Origin: Terriglobus roseus
GTDB taxonomy: Bacteria; Acidobacteriota; Terriglobia; Terriglobales; Acidobacteriaceae
Direction: 5' to 3'
Assembly: GCF_900105625.1 (NCBI RefSeq)
Contig: NZ_FNSD01000001.1
Coordinates: 992,001-1,056,000, forward strand
DNA length: 64,000 nt
In this document: positions 44,442-54,237 of the stretch, piece by piece
Numbering within the stretch: the stretch's first letter is position 1
Layout of the letters: each line of letters starts with the position of its first letter
Notes under the pieces: model-generated
The model's database searches: none
Seen by the model: only the letters and a program-made list of their open reading frames with translations
Told to the model about the DNA's origin: nothing
Position numbers and translations under genes: made by a program

Positions 44442-45710
44442 TCACCACGTTTTGCTTGCGATGACGGTAGGCGGGCCCGCTCGTCCTCCTACAGCCGTGG
44501 TTTGAATCACGACCTCGAAGTTCTCGCTGTTCGTGACCGTGCGCAGAGCAGACTCCAAGGACGAAGGGATGGTGACCACTTCGCCTGCGGCCTGCGTCCC
44601 CTGTGACGAGATACCGGCGATGACCATCGCGGGCTGTCCTGTCAGCGGACTCTTGTAGCGAGCTACGATACCGTAATCCTGCCCAATTCTTTGATGGGGA
44701 GTTGTAATGTCGACCGACCAAATGCGTGGCTTCACCTGGGCGTCGGGCTTGCTCTCGACGATGCTTCCAGTCCGGCCGTCGGCGCTCTCCTGAAAGACAA
44801 AAGGCAGGTCCTTGCTCAGCTGCAGCGTCCAGACATTGTCGAGCGCACCGATCAGTACGGCCGGACCGGTTCGAAGATCGGCAAAATTGACTTCGGGAGC
44901 GGGCGATATCAAGTATCGCTGTCCGCTCTTCTCAAGCTGGCCCGCAACGCGCGCTGCAATGTTCGTGTCTTCCAGGGAGAGATTCGGTGAAACCGAGACA
45001 TCACTGGGGCGCTTCGCGCTAGACGCCCAGTCCGTGCCGATGACCGGCATCACGATGCGTACCTGCAAATTAGAACCGGCGAAGGATGTCCAGAAGCGAG
45101 CAATCGGTGTGGGGCGGAGCTTGGCGAAGAGCGGTAGATAACCGAGCAAAGCACCAATCAGCAGACCTGCCAAGACGCCTGCGGCCTGTCTCCACGGCGC
45201 AGCGGGCGGTGTCCGGTGCAAAGTGGCCGCTTGAAGCGGGTCCGCTCCTACCGATACCGCCGCCGGAGGCTTTTCCTGAACTTCCGGCGAAGAGGCCAAC
45301 GGGACAGCGGCGGACGGCTCTGCTACGGCGGGTAAATCGGTGGAGCGGTGGAACTTCGGCAGATAGCTTCCGGGAGGCAGCTCGATACGAATGGCATCGT
45401 CGTGACCGTCCGCATAGTAATACTGCGCCAGTTTCTTGCGGAGTTCCGTCGCCGTCACACGCACGATCGGGTCTGCGTTTGTATCGTAGTCAGGCTTTCG
45501 GCCGAAGACTTCCACGCCGAGCGTTCGCTCCTTAGGCGGCTGTAACTCGGAGTGTGTCAGCGATTCATGGACGACGTAGTTCAGGAATGCCGGGAGGCGT
45601 TTGCTCATCCGGAAGAGCGGATGCGCAAGGAGCCTCTCTAACTCTCTATCAATCGTGCGGCGATCTTCTTCACTGATCTGCGCTGCTGGAATTGGCTGCT
45701 TCTGAACCAT
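44442..45710 (-). CDS. Membrane-anchored winged-helix regulator-like protein (acidobacterial type)
   Basis: The 422-residue protein has an N-terminal region of the type FLNYVVHESL...GVEVFGRKPDYDTNADPIVRV, ending ELRKKLAQYY, resembling an OmpR/CadC-type winged helix. A Pro/Ala-rich linker, one membrane helix around residues 175-194 (VLAGLLIGALLGYLPLF) and a periplasmic domain of about 220 residues follow. I know this layout mainly from Acidobacteria, often next to TonB receptors or glycan genes. It may be a membrane-bound transcription factor for the divergent GH79 operon. That role is inference. Confidence 0.8.
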   Translation of the reverse strand: MVQKQPIPAAQISEEDRRTIDRELERLLAHPLFRMSKRLPAFLNYVVHESLTHSELQPPKERTLGVEVFGRKPDYDTNADPIVRVTATELRKKLAQYYYADGHDDAIRIELPPGSYLPKFHRSTDLPAVAEPSAAVPLASSPEVQEKPPAAVSVGADPLQAATLHRTPPAAPWRQAAGVLAGLLIGALLGYLPLFAKLRPTPIARFWTSFAGSNLQVRIVMPVIGTDWASSAKRPSDVSVSPNLSLEDTNIAARVAGQLEKSGQRYLISPAPEVNFADLRTGPAVLIGALDNVWTLQLSKDLPFVFQESADGRTGSIVESKPDAQVKPRIWSVDITTPHQRIGQDYGIVARYKSPLTGQPAMVIAGISSQGTQAAGEVVTIPSSLESALRTVTNSENFEVVIQTTAVGGRAGPPTVIASKTW

Positions 45711-45767
45711 CAGGTATTAGTATCGCGCGTTTCCCGCCTGCATTCCGGGCGGAATTCTTCGATGGAG

Positions 45768-45784
45768 CGCCGTATGATACGTCC
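45768..45784. promoter_or_regulatory. 17-bp palindrome A upstream of the GH79 gene
   Basis: The site is CGCCGTAT-G-ATACGTCC, with 6 of 8 symmetric positions. It lies in the divergent region between the membrane regulator and the GH79 gene and matches the perfect copy at 50336-50352, including the following CCGC. Confidence 0.65.
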
Positions 45785-45897
45785 GCACAAGTAAATGATA
45801 ATGAAAGACTTGTATCGCATGTTGCCGTTAGATCAGGGCTCGGACTGGTTTTCACGGATAGAGTGGGTTCGCGCCTGAAGCAGGTGCAGGAGAGCAC

Positions 45898-47415
45898 GTG
45901 AACACGAAGACAGCGCCGGCCGAACATTCCCAGCCACAGGACAATGAATCCAGAAATACCACCATCGTGAGCCGTCGAGACGTCCTGCTTGGCATGGCAG
46001 CGCTTAGCGGCACGACACTTCTCGATGCGCCGATGATGCGCGCGATGTCTCTTGAAGCCGCTACGGTGACAGTCACGGTTGGCTCCGCAGCTGGCGCAAC
46101 GATCCCCAGCGACTACACCGGCCTGAGTTATGAGACGTCTCAGTTAACTCATCCCGCGTTCTTTGCGAAAGAGGCGTTGGTGTTGGAGCGCTACTTCCGT
46201 TTGTTGGGCAAGGATGGCGTCCTTCGCATCGGCGGCAACATGAGCGAGTTCACGTTCTGGAACACGAAGTCGACCGGCGAGGGATCGCCCACGGATGTGG
46301 AGGGACCCGATCCCGGAAAGGGCTCGGACCGCACCTTCCAGATTCCGCCCGTGGCGATCGACCACCTGGCTGCTTTCCTGGAACGGACCGGCTGGAAGCT
46401 GATCTACGGCCTGAACCTCCGCGCGGGATCTGCAGAGATCGCGGCGGACGAGGCGGAGTATGTCTCCAGGAAGGTTGGCAGCAAACTGATCGCGCTGCAG
46501 TTCGGGAACGAGCCGGACCTTTTCAAGGAAGCCAGCGACGCGTCGAAGCACTGGACCTATAACGAGTTCATCGCGAAGTGGCAGACGTTCTACGACACCG
46601 TGCATTCACGCGTGCCGCATGTGCCCATCGCAGGCCCGGATACATCCTTCCAACCGGTCTGGATGAAGCGATTTGCGGAGGAAGAGAAGGGTAAATTCCA
46701 ACTGCTGACCGGGCACTACTACGCCGGTGGACCGCCGACCGATCCGAAGATGACGACAGAGTTCCTTCTGGAGCCGAATACACGCCTGGTGGATCATGTT
46801 CTGCGTGCGATTGAGATTGCGAAAGCTAACGATGTTCCCTACCGCATGTCCGAAGGCAATACCTGCTACGGCGCGGGCAAAAAGGGCGTCAGCGATACCT
46901 TCGCGTCTGCGCTCTGGGTACTCGATTTCTGGCTGGCATTGGCGCAGCAGGGATCGGTGGGTGTCAACCTTCATGGCGGCGGCAATGGGTACTACACGCC
47001 CATTGCCGGATCGCCTCAGGCGGGCTTCGTCGCCCGGCCCATCTTCTACGGCATGATGCTGGCCGGACAGTTCGCCGGCGCGCAACTGCTTCCATGCACG
47101 TCGGAGAGCGGTGGCAAAAACGTGGTGGGTTACGCAGCGCGCAAGTCAAAGGAAGTGCTGGTGGCCGTCATCAACCGCGGCAGCATCGCTTCCACGGTTG
47201 AGATCACACCGCCCGTGGGAGCTGGGAAAGCTTCGGTATGGAGACTCGAGGCTCCGGCCGTCGACAGCACCAGCGGTGTCACGCTCGCGGGGGCATCTGT
47301 CGATGCCGATGGTAAATGGTCTCCGGCGAAGATCGAGACGCTCCGCATCTCCGCGGGCAAGGGATCCCTGGCGCTTCCGGCCTACAGTGCTGCGCTGGTT
47401 CGCTTCAGCATTTGA
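45898..47415 (+). CDS. Glycoside hydrolase family 79 (beta-glucuronidase-like), Tat-exported
   Basis: The 505-residue enzyme has a twin-arginine signal (VSRRDVLLGMAALSGTTLL) and a GH79 TIM barrel followed by a C-terminal beta domain. The acid/base is probably Glu205 (FGNEPDL) and the nucleophile Glu319 (RMSEGNTC). Their spacing of 114 equals that of Glu173/Glu287 that I recall for the Acidobacterium capsulatum enzyme. It should release glucuronic acid (or 4-O-methyl form) from plant or other glycans. GTG 45898 is supported by AGGAGA. Confidence 0.92.
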   Translation: MNTKTAPAEHSQPQDNESRNTTIVSRRDVLLGMAALSGTTLLDAPMMRAMSLEAATVTVTVGSAAGATIPSDYTGLSYETSQLTHPAFFAKEALVLERYFRLLGKDGVLRIGGNMSEFTFWNTKSTGEGSPTDVEGPDPGKGSDRTFQIPPVAIDHLAAFLERTGWKLIYGLNLRAGSAEIAADEAEYVSRKVGSKLIALQFGNEPDLFKEASDASKHWTYNEFIAKWQTFYDTVHSRVPHVPIAGPDTSFQPVWMKRFAEEEKGKFQLLTGHYYAGGPPTDPKMTTEFLLEPNTRLVDHVLRAIEIAKANDVPYRMSEGNTCYGAGKKGVSDTFASALWVLDFWLALAQQGSVGVNLHGGGNGYYTPIAGSPQAGFVARPIFYGMMLAGQFAGAQLLPCTSESGGKNVVGYAARKSKEVLVAVINRGSIASTVEITPPVGAGKASVWRLEAPAVDSTSGVTLAGASVDADGKWSPAKIETLRISAGKGSLALPAYSAALVRFSI

Positions 47416-47460
47416 GACAACGGGACTCGATTGGCCGAAGCATGGTGAGATAGGAGACAT

Positions 47461-50289
47461 ATGAAGTCCGGTCTTCTCATGGCCGTCAGCGTCTGCCTGG
47501 CTTTGTCAGTCGGTGCGGCTGCCGCACAGCAACGAGGCGCCTCGGCTTTTCTTACGCGGCCCACCGACGACAACGCCCCGACCTTCAACGCGGTGCAGTG
47601 CGCGAATCATGCGGACTGCACCGCAGTTCTTCAGCGGGCGATTGACGATCTGCAGAGCGCACGGCATCAGGGGGTTCTGTGGATTCCCGAGGGCAGCTAC
47701 CGTCTGAGCGGGACCGTCACGGTGTGGACCGGCATCCGGCTCATGGGCTTTGGACAACATAGACCCGTCTTCGAACTCGCCGACAATACATCAGGCTTTA
47801 CTGGAGATAAGCCTCATCCGCTCTTTCACTTTGCGCACGAACGGCCCAAGCCAGGTCTGCCCGTGCAGGACGGTACCTCCGACACCTTCTACAGCGCCTT
47901 TGAGAATCTCGACATCACGGTCGGTAGCGGCAACCCGGCGGCATCGGGAATCCGCTTCCACGTGGCACAGCACGGCATTCTGGCACATCTGAGCATCACC
48001 TTGAAGTCCGGTCATTCGGCGCTGCAGGACGTGGGTAATGTTGCCTTTGACGTACACCTGAAGGGTGGCGATTTCGGCATCGATACCGGCAAGACAGCGC
48101 CAGGCTGGCCTTTCATGCTGATGGACTCCGAGATTGACGGCCAGCATGTTGCCGGCATCCGTACGCGCGAGGCCGGTATGACCCTGGAGCGAGTGACGAT
48201 CGCGCAGACACCCGTCGCCATTGCCATCCCTGAGGGGCAGGTCGATCAACTCTTCCTCTCCAACAGCCTCTTTCGCAACATCTCGGATAGCGGCATACAG
48301 ACCGGCAATGTGAAGAATGCCTGGTCGCAAATCTCCGCCCAGAATCTTGGCTGTGTAGGCGTCAAGCGTCTCTTCCCTGACCTGGGCGACGTCCCCGGCT
48401 ATCGCCGCAGCGAGATGAAGTCCGGAACGTTTGTTGTGGACCGGCTGCGTCTCGGTGTCGCAGTCGGAGCGGACGGAGGAAACACCGGCGTGCATCTTGC
48501 AATCGCATCGCACATCGGCACCTTTGCGATGCTTGTGACAGACGTTGTTGGATTGCCAGCCGTAAACGATTGGGTAAGCGTGCGTGCGCTGGGTGCATCC
48601 GGTGATGGGCTGCATGACGATACCGAAGCGCTACAGACCGCCATTGACGGGCATCGCGTATTGTTTTTCCCCGCAGGCCGCTATCGGCTGACGGGCACCT
48701 TGCACCTGCGGTCCGACACGGTCCTGGTGGGGTCGCAGCCGTTCACCACGCAAATTGTTCTTGCGGACAACACCCCGGCTTTTTCGGGAACCGGTTCCAT
48801 GATCCCAATGGTCGAAGCACCCCGTGGAGGCAGCAACGTCCTGAGCGGCATTGGCATCTCGGCGGGGGCATTCAACCCACGGGCGGCGGGTGTACTGTGG
48901 CAGGCCGGGCCGCGTTCGCTGCTGGAGGATGTCAAGTTCTTCGGCGGTCGGGGCACTCTGTCCGCTGACGGCAAGCCGCTACAGGTGTATCCGGCAACCG
49001 CAGGAGTCGATCCTTCCGATGTATCCAAGGGTTGGGGCACGCAGTTCCCAAGCCTGCTGGTGCGCGGTGGGGGCGGGGTCTTCCGTGGCATATGGAGCGC
49101 AAGCGGCTTCGCGAAGGCCGGTCTTACGATCGAGGACACGGCTGTTCCAGGCCGGATCTACGGCTTCTCCTGCGAACACCACATGCGCAACGAGGTGCAA
49201 TTGCACAGCATTTCGGGCTGGCGTATTGAGGCACTGCAGACCGAGGAAGAGACGGAGCAGGGCCGTGACGCGATCTCGCTCGAGGCGCGTGACGCAAAGG
49301 ATGTGATCTTTGCCAACCTGTTTCAGTACCGCGTTTCGCGAAGCGTGGGACCTGCGGACCACGCGACGGAGATCGGCCAGAACGCATCGTTGGAATTCGC
49401 CAATGTCCACGTCTTTGCGGGTGGCCGTTATGCCTTCGACAACAGCATGCTGGATCTACGCACAGGTGTTCGAACAAGGGTTCGGGACTTCGCCTCCATG
49501 GGAACGGTCACGCCCTTAGTGAAACCTGTTGCATTCAGCGCGTGGCGTGGAGCCAAGCTGCAGGTTCTGGCCTCGGGCTTTCAGGACGTTACAGGAGTGA
49601 TTGCCGAAGCGGATGGTAACGTTCTCTTCACGGACGCGGTTGCTCACCGGTTGCTGCGTTGGGAACGCGCGACTCGTCTCGTGAAGGAACTGGATGTTCC
49701 GGCAGGCTTCCGCCCTGTAGTTGCGGTGTCGTCAGAGCGGGGCTTTGTGACCGTCCTGGGAGCGGATAATCGACTGCTGGAACTCGCCCCGGACGGCGCA
49801 GCGCGGGACGTTGCGACTGCCGCGATCCCCTCCGATGCTCGCCTCCGTCTGCCGGCCGGTGGCCATAGCAATCTTGCAGCAGTTGTCACCGTACAGAACG
49901 CCTCGCGGGGCTTCAACCTTGGAAGAGATGCTGGCTGGCTGCCATCGCCCAAGGACATGCGACCGTTGCTCTACGCCTCGCAGTTTGCAACGCTGTTGCC
50001 GGGGCAGACGCAGCTGCAGGCTCTGGAGGATGGCGCTCGCATCGTCCGGCTCTCCGCAGACGGTGCACACGTTCCCTTTGCCGAAATTGGCGGCACATCG
50101 CTCGCGGCAGGGGCGTTTGGCGAGAGTTACCTGGCTGGCGAGCAGTTGCTGGTCCTGGATCGTGAGGGGCGGCAAGTCGGCACTGTCGCAGTCCCGGAAC
50201 GCCCAACGGCAGTCACTGCCGGGGGCGACGGAACGCTCTATGTAGGCGCCCGCTCAACCCTCTACTCTCTCCCGGTGGAAGCGCACTAG
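47461..50289 (+). CDS. Secreted double pectate-lyase-3 (right-handed beta-helix) protein with C-terminal propeller
   Basis: The 942-residue protein has a signal peptide (VSVCLALSVGAAAA). It contains two related beta-helix modules of the Pectate_lyase_3/GH28-related type. Each opens with the form AIDxxxxxVLxxPxGxYRLxGTxxxxxxxxLxG, near residues 60-100 and 395-430. From about residue 690 short propeller-like repeats occur (GVIAEADGNVLFTDAVAHRLLRW, AVTAGGDGTLYVGARSTLY). Catalytic residues cannot be assigned. It starts 45 bp after the GH79 gene, so both are probably in one operon acting on the same glucuronate-bearing polysaccharide. Confidence 0.82.
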   Translation: MKSGLLMAVSVCLALSVGAAAAQQRGASAFLTRPTDDNAPTFNAVQCANHADCTAVLQRAIDDLQSARHQGVLWIPEGSYRLSGTVTVWTGIRLMGFGQHRPVFELADNTSGFTGDKPHPLFHFAHERPKPGLPVQDGTSDTFYSAFENLDITVGSGNPAASGIRFHVAQHGILAHLSITLKSGHSALQDVGNVAFDVHLKGGDFGIDTGKTAPGWPFMLMDSEIDGQHVAGIRTREAGMTLERVTIAQTPVAIAIPEGQVDQLFLSNSLFRNISDSGIQTGNVKNAWSQISAQNLGCVGVKRLFPDLGDVPGYRRSEMKSGTFVVDRLRLGVAVGADGGNTGVHLAIASHIGTFAMLVTDVVGLPAVNDWVSVRALGASGDGLHDDTEALQTAIDGHRVLFFPAGRYRLTGTLHLRSDTVLVGSQPFTTQIVLADNTPAFSGTGSMIPMVEAPRGGSNVLSGIGISAGAFNPRAAGVLWQAGPRSLLEDVKFFGGRGTLSADGKPLQVYPATAGVDPSDVSKGWGTQFPSLLVRGGGGVFRGIWSASGFAKAGLTIEDTAVPGRIYGFSCEHHMRNEVQLHSISGWRIEALQTEEETEQGRDAISLEARDAKDVIFANLFQYRVSRSVGPADHATEIGQNASLEFANVHVFAGGRYAFDNSMLDLRTGVRTRVRDFASMGTVTPLVKPVAFSAWRGAKLQVLASGFQDVTGVIAEADGNVLFTDAVAHRLLRWERATRLVKELDVPAGFRPVVAVSSERGFVTVLGADNRLLELAPDGAARDVATAAIPSDARLRLPAGGHSNLAAVVTVQNASRGFNLGRDAGWLPSPKDMRPLLYASQFATLLPGQTQLQALEDGARIVRLSADGAHVPFAEIGGTSLAAGAFGESYLAGEQLLVLDREGRQVGTVAVPERPTAVTAGGDGTLYVGARSTLYSLPVEAH

Positions 50290-50335
50290 GAAGATGACTG
50301 GACCAGCGCGAAGGGCCCTTGCAGATGGTGCGGGC

Positions 50336-50352
50336 GGACGTATCATACGTCC
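50336..50352. promoter_or_regulatory. 17-bp perfect palindrome B upstream of the second TonB receptor
   Basis: GGACGTAT-C-ATACGTCC is fully symmetric. It contains a good -10 hexamer TATCAT (50341-50346) with TTGCAG 16 bp upstream (50319-50324), so a bound repressor would cover the promoter. It is the same motif as the site at 45768. Confidence 0.7.
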
Positions 50353-50543
50353 CTTTCCCGACGTCCAGAAAATCCCCTAACGTACAGATTCGATGAGACG
50401 TAAGTGGGGCGGTTAATGCGGCTTCGTGTCTGTACCGTAAGGCACTAACCAACGGTCATTCCGTCTACGTAGATTTGCCCGCGTTGTTGGATCAGAAAGA
50501 AGCTGGCGGCGAACGAACGCCCAGCATGGAGAAGCTACAGAAG

Positions 50544-53500
50544 ATGAAACACAACTTACGAGGCAAGTGGCAGAGCGCAGCACAGATTTCCGGTGATGGA
50601 CGACGTGGACCGGGGTCACGAGCGGTTTGGTTGGCGGCGTCGTTGACCCTTGGCGCGGGGTTCATGGGCTCCACCATCTTCCCAAGAGCGATGTACGCGC
50701 AGAGTGCCAACGCTACCGTTCGCGGATCGGTTACAGATGCTGGCGGATCGCTGGTTCCAAACGCCACGGTCGCGCTGCGCAACCAGGAGACCCGCGTCCT
50801 GGTATTCCAGGGTAAGGCGCAGGAGAACGGGACCTTCGTCGTCCCGCAGGTCCCGGCCGGCAACTATTCGCTGACCGTCGAGGCCCCGGGCATGAAGACG
50901 TCCACGCTGAACGACATCGTCGCCAGCGTCTCGCAGGTCACCTCGCTGGAGGTGAAGCTTGAGGTTGGTTCGGCGAACGAGCAGGTGACCGTGACGGCCG
51001 CCACGGTGACGCAGGACCTAGACCGCGATACCTCGAATATCAGCACGCTGATCTCACCGGCTGAGGTGCAGAACCTTCCGCTGCAGTCCCGCGACGCCTA
51101 CAACCTGCTGGCCATAGTGCCCGGCATCACGCACGGCGGCTCCGCGACCAACGTCAATCAGCAGCAGATCTCCATCAACGGCAGCCGCTCACTCAATACG
51201 GAACTGCTGCTGGACGGTGTCTCCCTGGTGGTCCCCTCCACCGGCTTCACCGCTGGCCTCCCCTCGCCCGATGGCATCACCGAGTTCCGCGTCCTGTCGC
51301 TGAACGCTCCAGCGGAGTTCGGCAGAACCTCAGGCGGTGTGATCACCGTCAGCACCAAATATGGCACGGACACCTTCCACGGCAACCTGTACACGCTGGC
51401 TCGCAACGAGATCCTGAATGCCAACAGCTACGCCAACGGACTCAAGAGTCCCGTCGTGGCGAAACAGCGCGATCGCTATTTCCAGTTTGGAGGCAGCATT
51501 GGTGGACCACTTTTTGTCCCGCGGCTGTACGGACGCAACCACCAGACGTTCTTCTTCGTGAACTACGATCGCACGCTGCAGTTGGTGCCGGACACACAGA
51601 CACAGACAGTGCCGACGGCCGATTGGCGTGCCGGTAATTTCAGTTCGGCACTCACCACCATCGTGAATCCTGTAACGAGGACACCCTTCGTGGGCAACCG
51701 GCTGTCCTCGATCGACCCGGCTGCGGCGGCGATCATGGCGCGGCTGCCGTTGCCGAACACTACCGGCACTTTCGATGCGGTAAACAACCGTTATACGAGT
51801 AATTACGTGTACTCCACGACGCGCCGCTTGAACTCGCAGCGTGTGGTCGGACGTCTCGATCAGCAGATCCACACATCGGATCGCCTCTTCGCGTCGGTCT
51901 ATCGATTCACGGGCAGCTCGCCACAGGTCGCCGACTATAACGATGCCCTGCTGAACACCACTTACGATTGCGCCTGCACCGAGGGATGGTCTGCATCGCT
52001 GGGCGAAACACACGTCTTCACGCCGACACTTGTGAGCGAATTGCACTTCGGGTTCTTCCGCTATGGATCGTTCCGCAATCCCACGGGAGACAATGCCAAT
52101 GTCCCCAGCACCTTCAAGATTCCCAGCACGCCCATGGATCAACTTCCGTATCTGAATATCAGCGGTAACTCTGCCATCGGCGCGAACACGAACACGACGC
52201 AGTTCAACGTGACCAATACCTTCACGCCTTTTGGATCTATCACGAAGACCTGGGGCCCACACACGATCAAGGCCGGTTTCGCCTACCGTTGGAACCAGTT
52301 CAACTCCTTCAACCCTGCGTCGTATGTGAATGGATCCCTGAACTTCAACGGCGAGATCACCAGTCCCAACGCCACCACGGGCAACCCTGCGAATGCGTTG
52401 GCCGACTTCCTGCTGGGCCGAATCAAGACCGGGAATTATGAGATTCCTCAGCCCGCCACGGGTCGGCGGAATCACAACCTTGGATTGTTTGCACAGGATG
52501 ACTTCCGAGTGAACTCCAAGTTGACTCTGAACCTGGGCGTTCGCTACGAGTATGAATCGCCACAGACCGTCAGCAACAACATCTACTCGCGTATTCAAGA
52601 ATCGACGGGCACGCTGCTGGTCGCAGGCAAAAATGCATCGACCTCGCTGAACATCAATACGCCAAAGCTAAACTTTTCGCCGCGCCTGGGCTTCGCCTAC
52701 AGCGCGAATCCTTCGACCGTAATTCGTGGGGGCTTTGGCACCTTCTATGGCCTCGTGCTGTCCAACCTCGGCGGTCAGATTGCCTATCCCGGTTACGACG
52801 TGACATCGAGTTACAACAACCTTGGCACGGCGGTGGCGCAGCCGTTCACGCTGTCGCAGGGCCTGCCCCTGAATGGGGTGCGCGACCTGAACAATCCAGG
52901 TGCGGTATTCAACGGCACTAGCGCTGCTAATCCGCTGACGATTAGCGGTGTCCAGTTCGGCGGCCTCTCTCCCATGTCGATGGTGCAGCAGTACAACCTG
53001 GGTGTGCAGCAGAAGCTCCCCTGGAACATGCTGGCGGAGATCAACTACGTGGGCAATCACGGTCTGCATCTACCGGTGAACGTACCTCAGAATCTGGTGC
53101 CGATCTCGCAGTGGGACTCCGTCGCGCTGGCAAACTCCACGCTGGCGCAGCAGAACGCCAAGCCCTTCCACAACATTGGATCGTTCACTTCGGTCTACAA
53201 CGTTGGCAACGCTCGTTACAACGCGCTGCAGGCTTCGTTGCGAAGGCAGTTCAGCACCAGCCTTGCATTTATTGCAAATTACACGTGGTCCAAAAACCAG
53301 GATGATGACAGCAGTATCTTTGGCAATGGCGTGCCCACCAATGCTTCGGCCCACGCGCAATACTCGGGCGATAACAAGTTGCGGCGTGCAGACTATGCAC
53401 TCAGTAGTTTCGACACACGCAATACGCTGAACGTTGCGCTGCAGTTCACGACGCATGGACCTGTATGGCTACGTGACTTTAAGATCGCTCCCATCTTCGT

Positions 53501-54002
53501 CATGCGGTCCGGCACGCCAGTCAACATCACGCAGAATAACCTGATACCAAACGTGACGGCGCAGCGCCCGAATGGCAGCAGCCAAAATCTGAAGATCAAC
53601 AAATATCGCGACGGCAGTGTCATCCGTTACTTCCGCCCGATCACCGATGCCAACTTCCCGCTGACGCCGAGCGGTCCGCTCTTCGTCGGCACAGGGACGG
53701 CGCGTCGTGCAATTATCCCGGCAGCGCTGGGAACACTGGGCCGCAACAGCATCACAGGGCCGGGGGAAGTCAACCTGGACTTGTCCATCTCACGAACGCT
53801 GCCCATTTACAAAGAAGCGAAGTTCCAGATTCGCCTGGACGCCTTCAACGTACTGAACCACGTCAACCTGCAATTCCCGAATACTTCGCTGACCGCGACG
53901 GTATCCGGGACGACCCCTATTTTCAACTCATCCACCTTCGGCACGATTAGTTCCGCACAGCCGATGCGGGTGATGCAGTTGGTAGGCAGAATCACCTTCT
54001 AA
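50544..54002 (+). CDS. TonB-dependent receptor with carboxypeptidase-regulatory-like domain (second)
   Basis: The outer-membrane receptor of about 1150 residues has a long N-terminal basic segment before the export signal (VWLAASLTLGAGFMGSTIF). A regulatory-like beta domain (ATVRGSVTDAGGSLVPNATV), a plug (NGSRSLNTELLLDGVS) and a barrel ending in Phe (LVGRITF) follow. ATG 50544 is chosen for the GGAGAAG upstream; ATG 50526 is possible. It follows the GH79 and beta-helix genes and shares their palindrome, so it probably imports glucuronic-acid-containing oligosaccharides. This gene is distinct in sequence from the receptors at 27338 and 61279. Confidence 0.9.
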   Translation: MKHNLRGKWQSAAQISGDGRRGPGSRAVWLAASLTLGAGFMGSTIFPRAMYAQSANATVRGSVTDAGGSLVPNATVALRNQETRVLVFQGKAQENGTFVVPQVPAGNYSLTVEAPGMKTSTLNDIVASVSQVTSLEVKLEVGSANEQVTVTAATVTQDLDRDTSNISTLISPAEVQNLPLQSRDAYNLLAIVPGITHGGSATNVNQQQISINGSRSLNTELLLDGVSLVVPSTGFTAGLPSPDGITEFRVLSLNAPAEFGRTSGGVITVSTKYGTDTFHGNLYTLARNEILNANSYANGLKSPVVAKQRDRYFQFGGSIGGPLFVPRLYGRNHQTFFFVNYDRTLQLVPDTQTQTVPTADWRAGNFSSALTTIVNPVTRTPFVGNRLSSIDPAAAAIMARLPLPNTTGTFDAVNNRYTSNYVYSTTRRLNSQRVVGRLDQQIHTSDRLFASVYRFTGSSPQVADYNDALLNTTYDCACTEGWSASLGETHVFTPTLVSELHFGFFRYGSFRNPTGDNANVPSTFKIPSTPMDQLPYLNISGNSAIGANTNTTQFNVTNTFTPFGSITKTWGPHTIKAGFAYRWNQFNSFNPASYVNGSLNFNGEITSPNATTGNPANALADFLLGRIKTGNYEIPQPATGRRNHNLGLFAQDDFRVNSKLTLNLGVRYEYESPQTVSNNIYSRIQESTGTLLVAGKNASTSLNINTPKLNFSPRLGFAYSANPSTVIRGGFGTFYGLVLSNLGGQIAYPGYDVTSSYNNLGTAVAQPFTLSQGLPLNGVRDLNNPGAVFNGTSAANPLTISGVQFGGLSPMSMVQQYNLGVQQKLPWNMLAEINYVGNHGLHLPVNVPQNLVPISQWDSVALANSTLAQQNAKPFHNIGSFTSVYNVGNARYNALQASLRRQFSTSLAFIANYTWSKNQDDDSSIFGNGVPTNASAHAQYSGDNKLRRADYALSSFDTRNTLNVALQFTTHGPVWLRDFKIAPIFVMRSGTPVNITQNNLIPNVTAQRPNGSSQNLKINKYRDGSVIRYFRPITDANFPLTPSGPLFVGTGTARRAIIPAALGTLGRNSITGPGEVNLDLSISRTLPIYKEAKFQIRLDAFNVLNHVNLQFPNTSLTATVSGTTPIFNSSTFGTISSAQPMRVMQLVGRITF

Positions 54003-54009
54003 GCAATCA

Positions 54010-54082
54010 CTCGAGATCATCCTGTGGAACGCGGCGCTGCCTGTTAGCCGGCATGCGCCGTGTTCTGCAGGATGACCTCGAG
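54010..54082. repeat. Long imperfect hairpin (28-bp arms) between convergent genes
   Basis: Arms 54010-54037 and 54055-54082 both begin and end in CTCGAG/GCGCCG-type sequence and differ at only four positions, three of which still allow G-U pairs in RNA. The loop has 17 nt. It could be a bidirectional terminator or a REP-like/miniature repeat element. No T-tract and no second copy were seen. Confidence 0.65.
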
Positions 54083-54237
54083 AACATTCGTCCATCCCCG
54101 AACCACTGGAGACGTCGCGTCCGAAATGGACATTGCCCCGCAGGGTTAGCGACCCCGGTGAGGCGCCGCGTGACTTCGCGTCTGCTGTTTCTGCTCAATC
54201 GTGAAATGACGCGCCCGAGACGGGATTGCTCACTGCG

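Noticed and set aside
51330-52598. 422-residue minus-strand frame opposite the second TonB receptor
   Set aside because: It is a shadow of the GC-rich codon usage of the receptor, with no ribosome-binding site and no recognisable motif.
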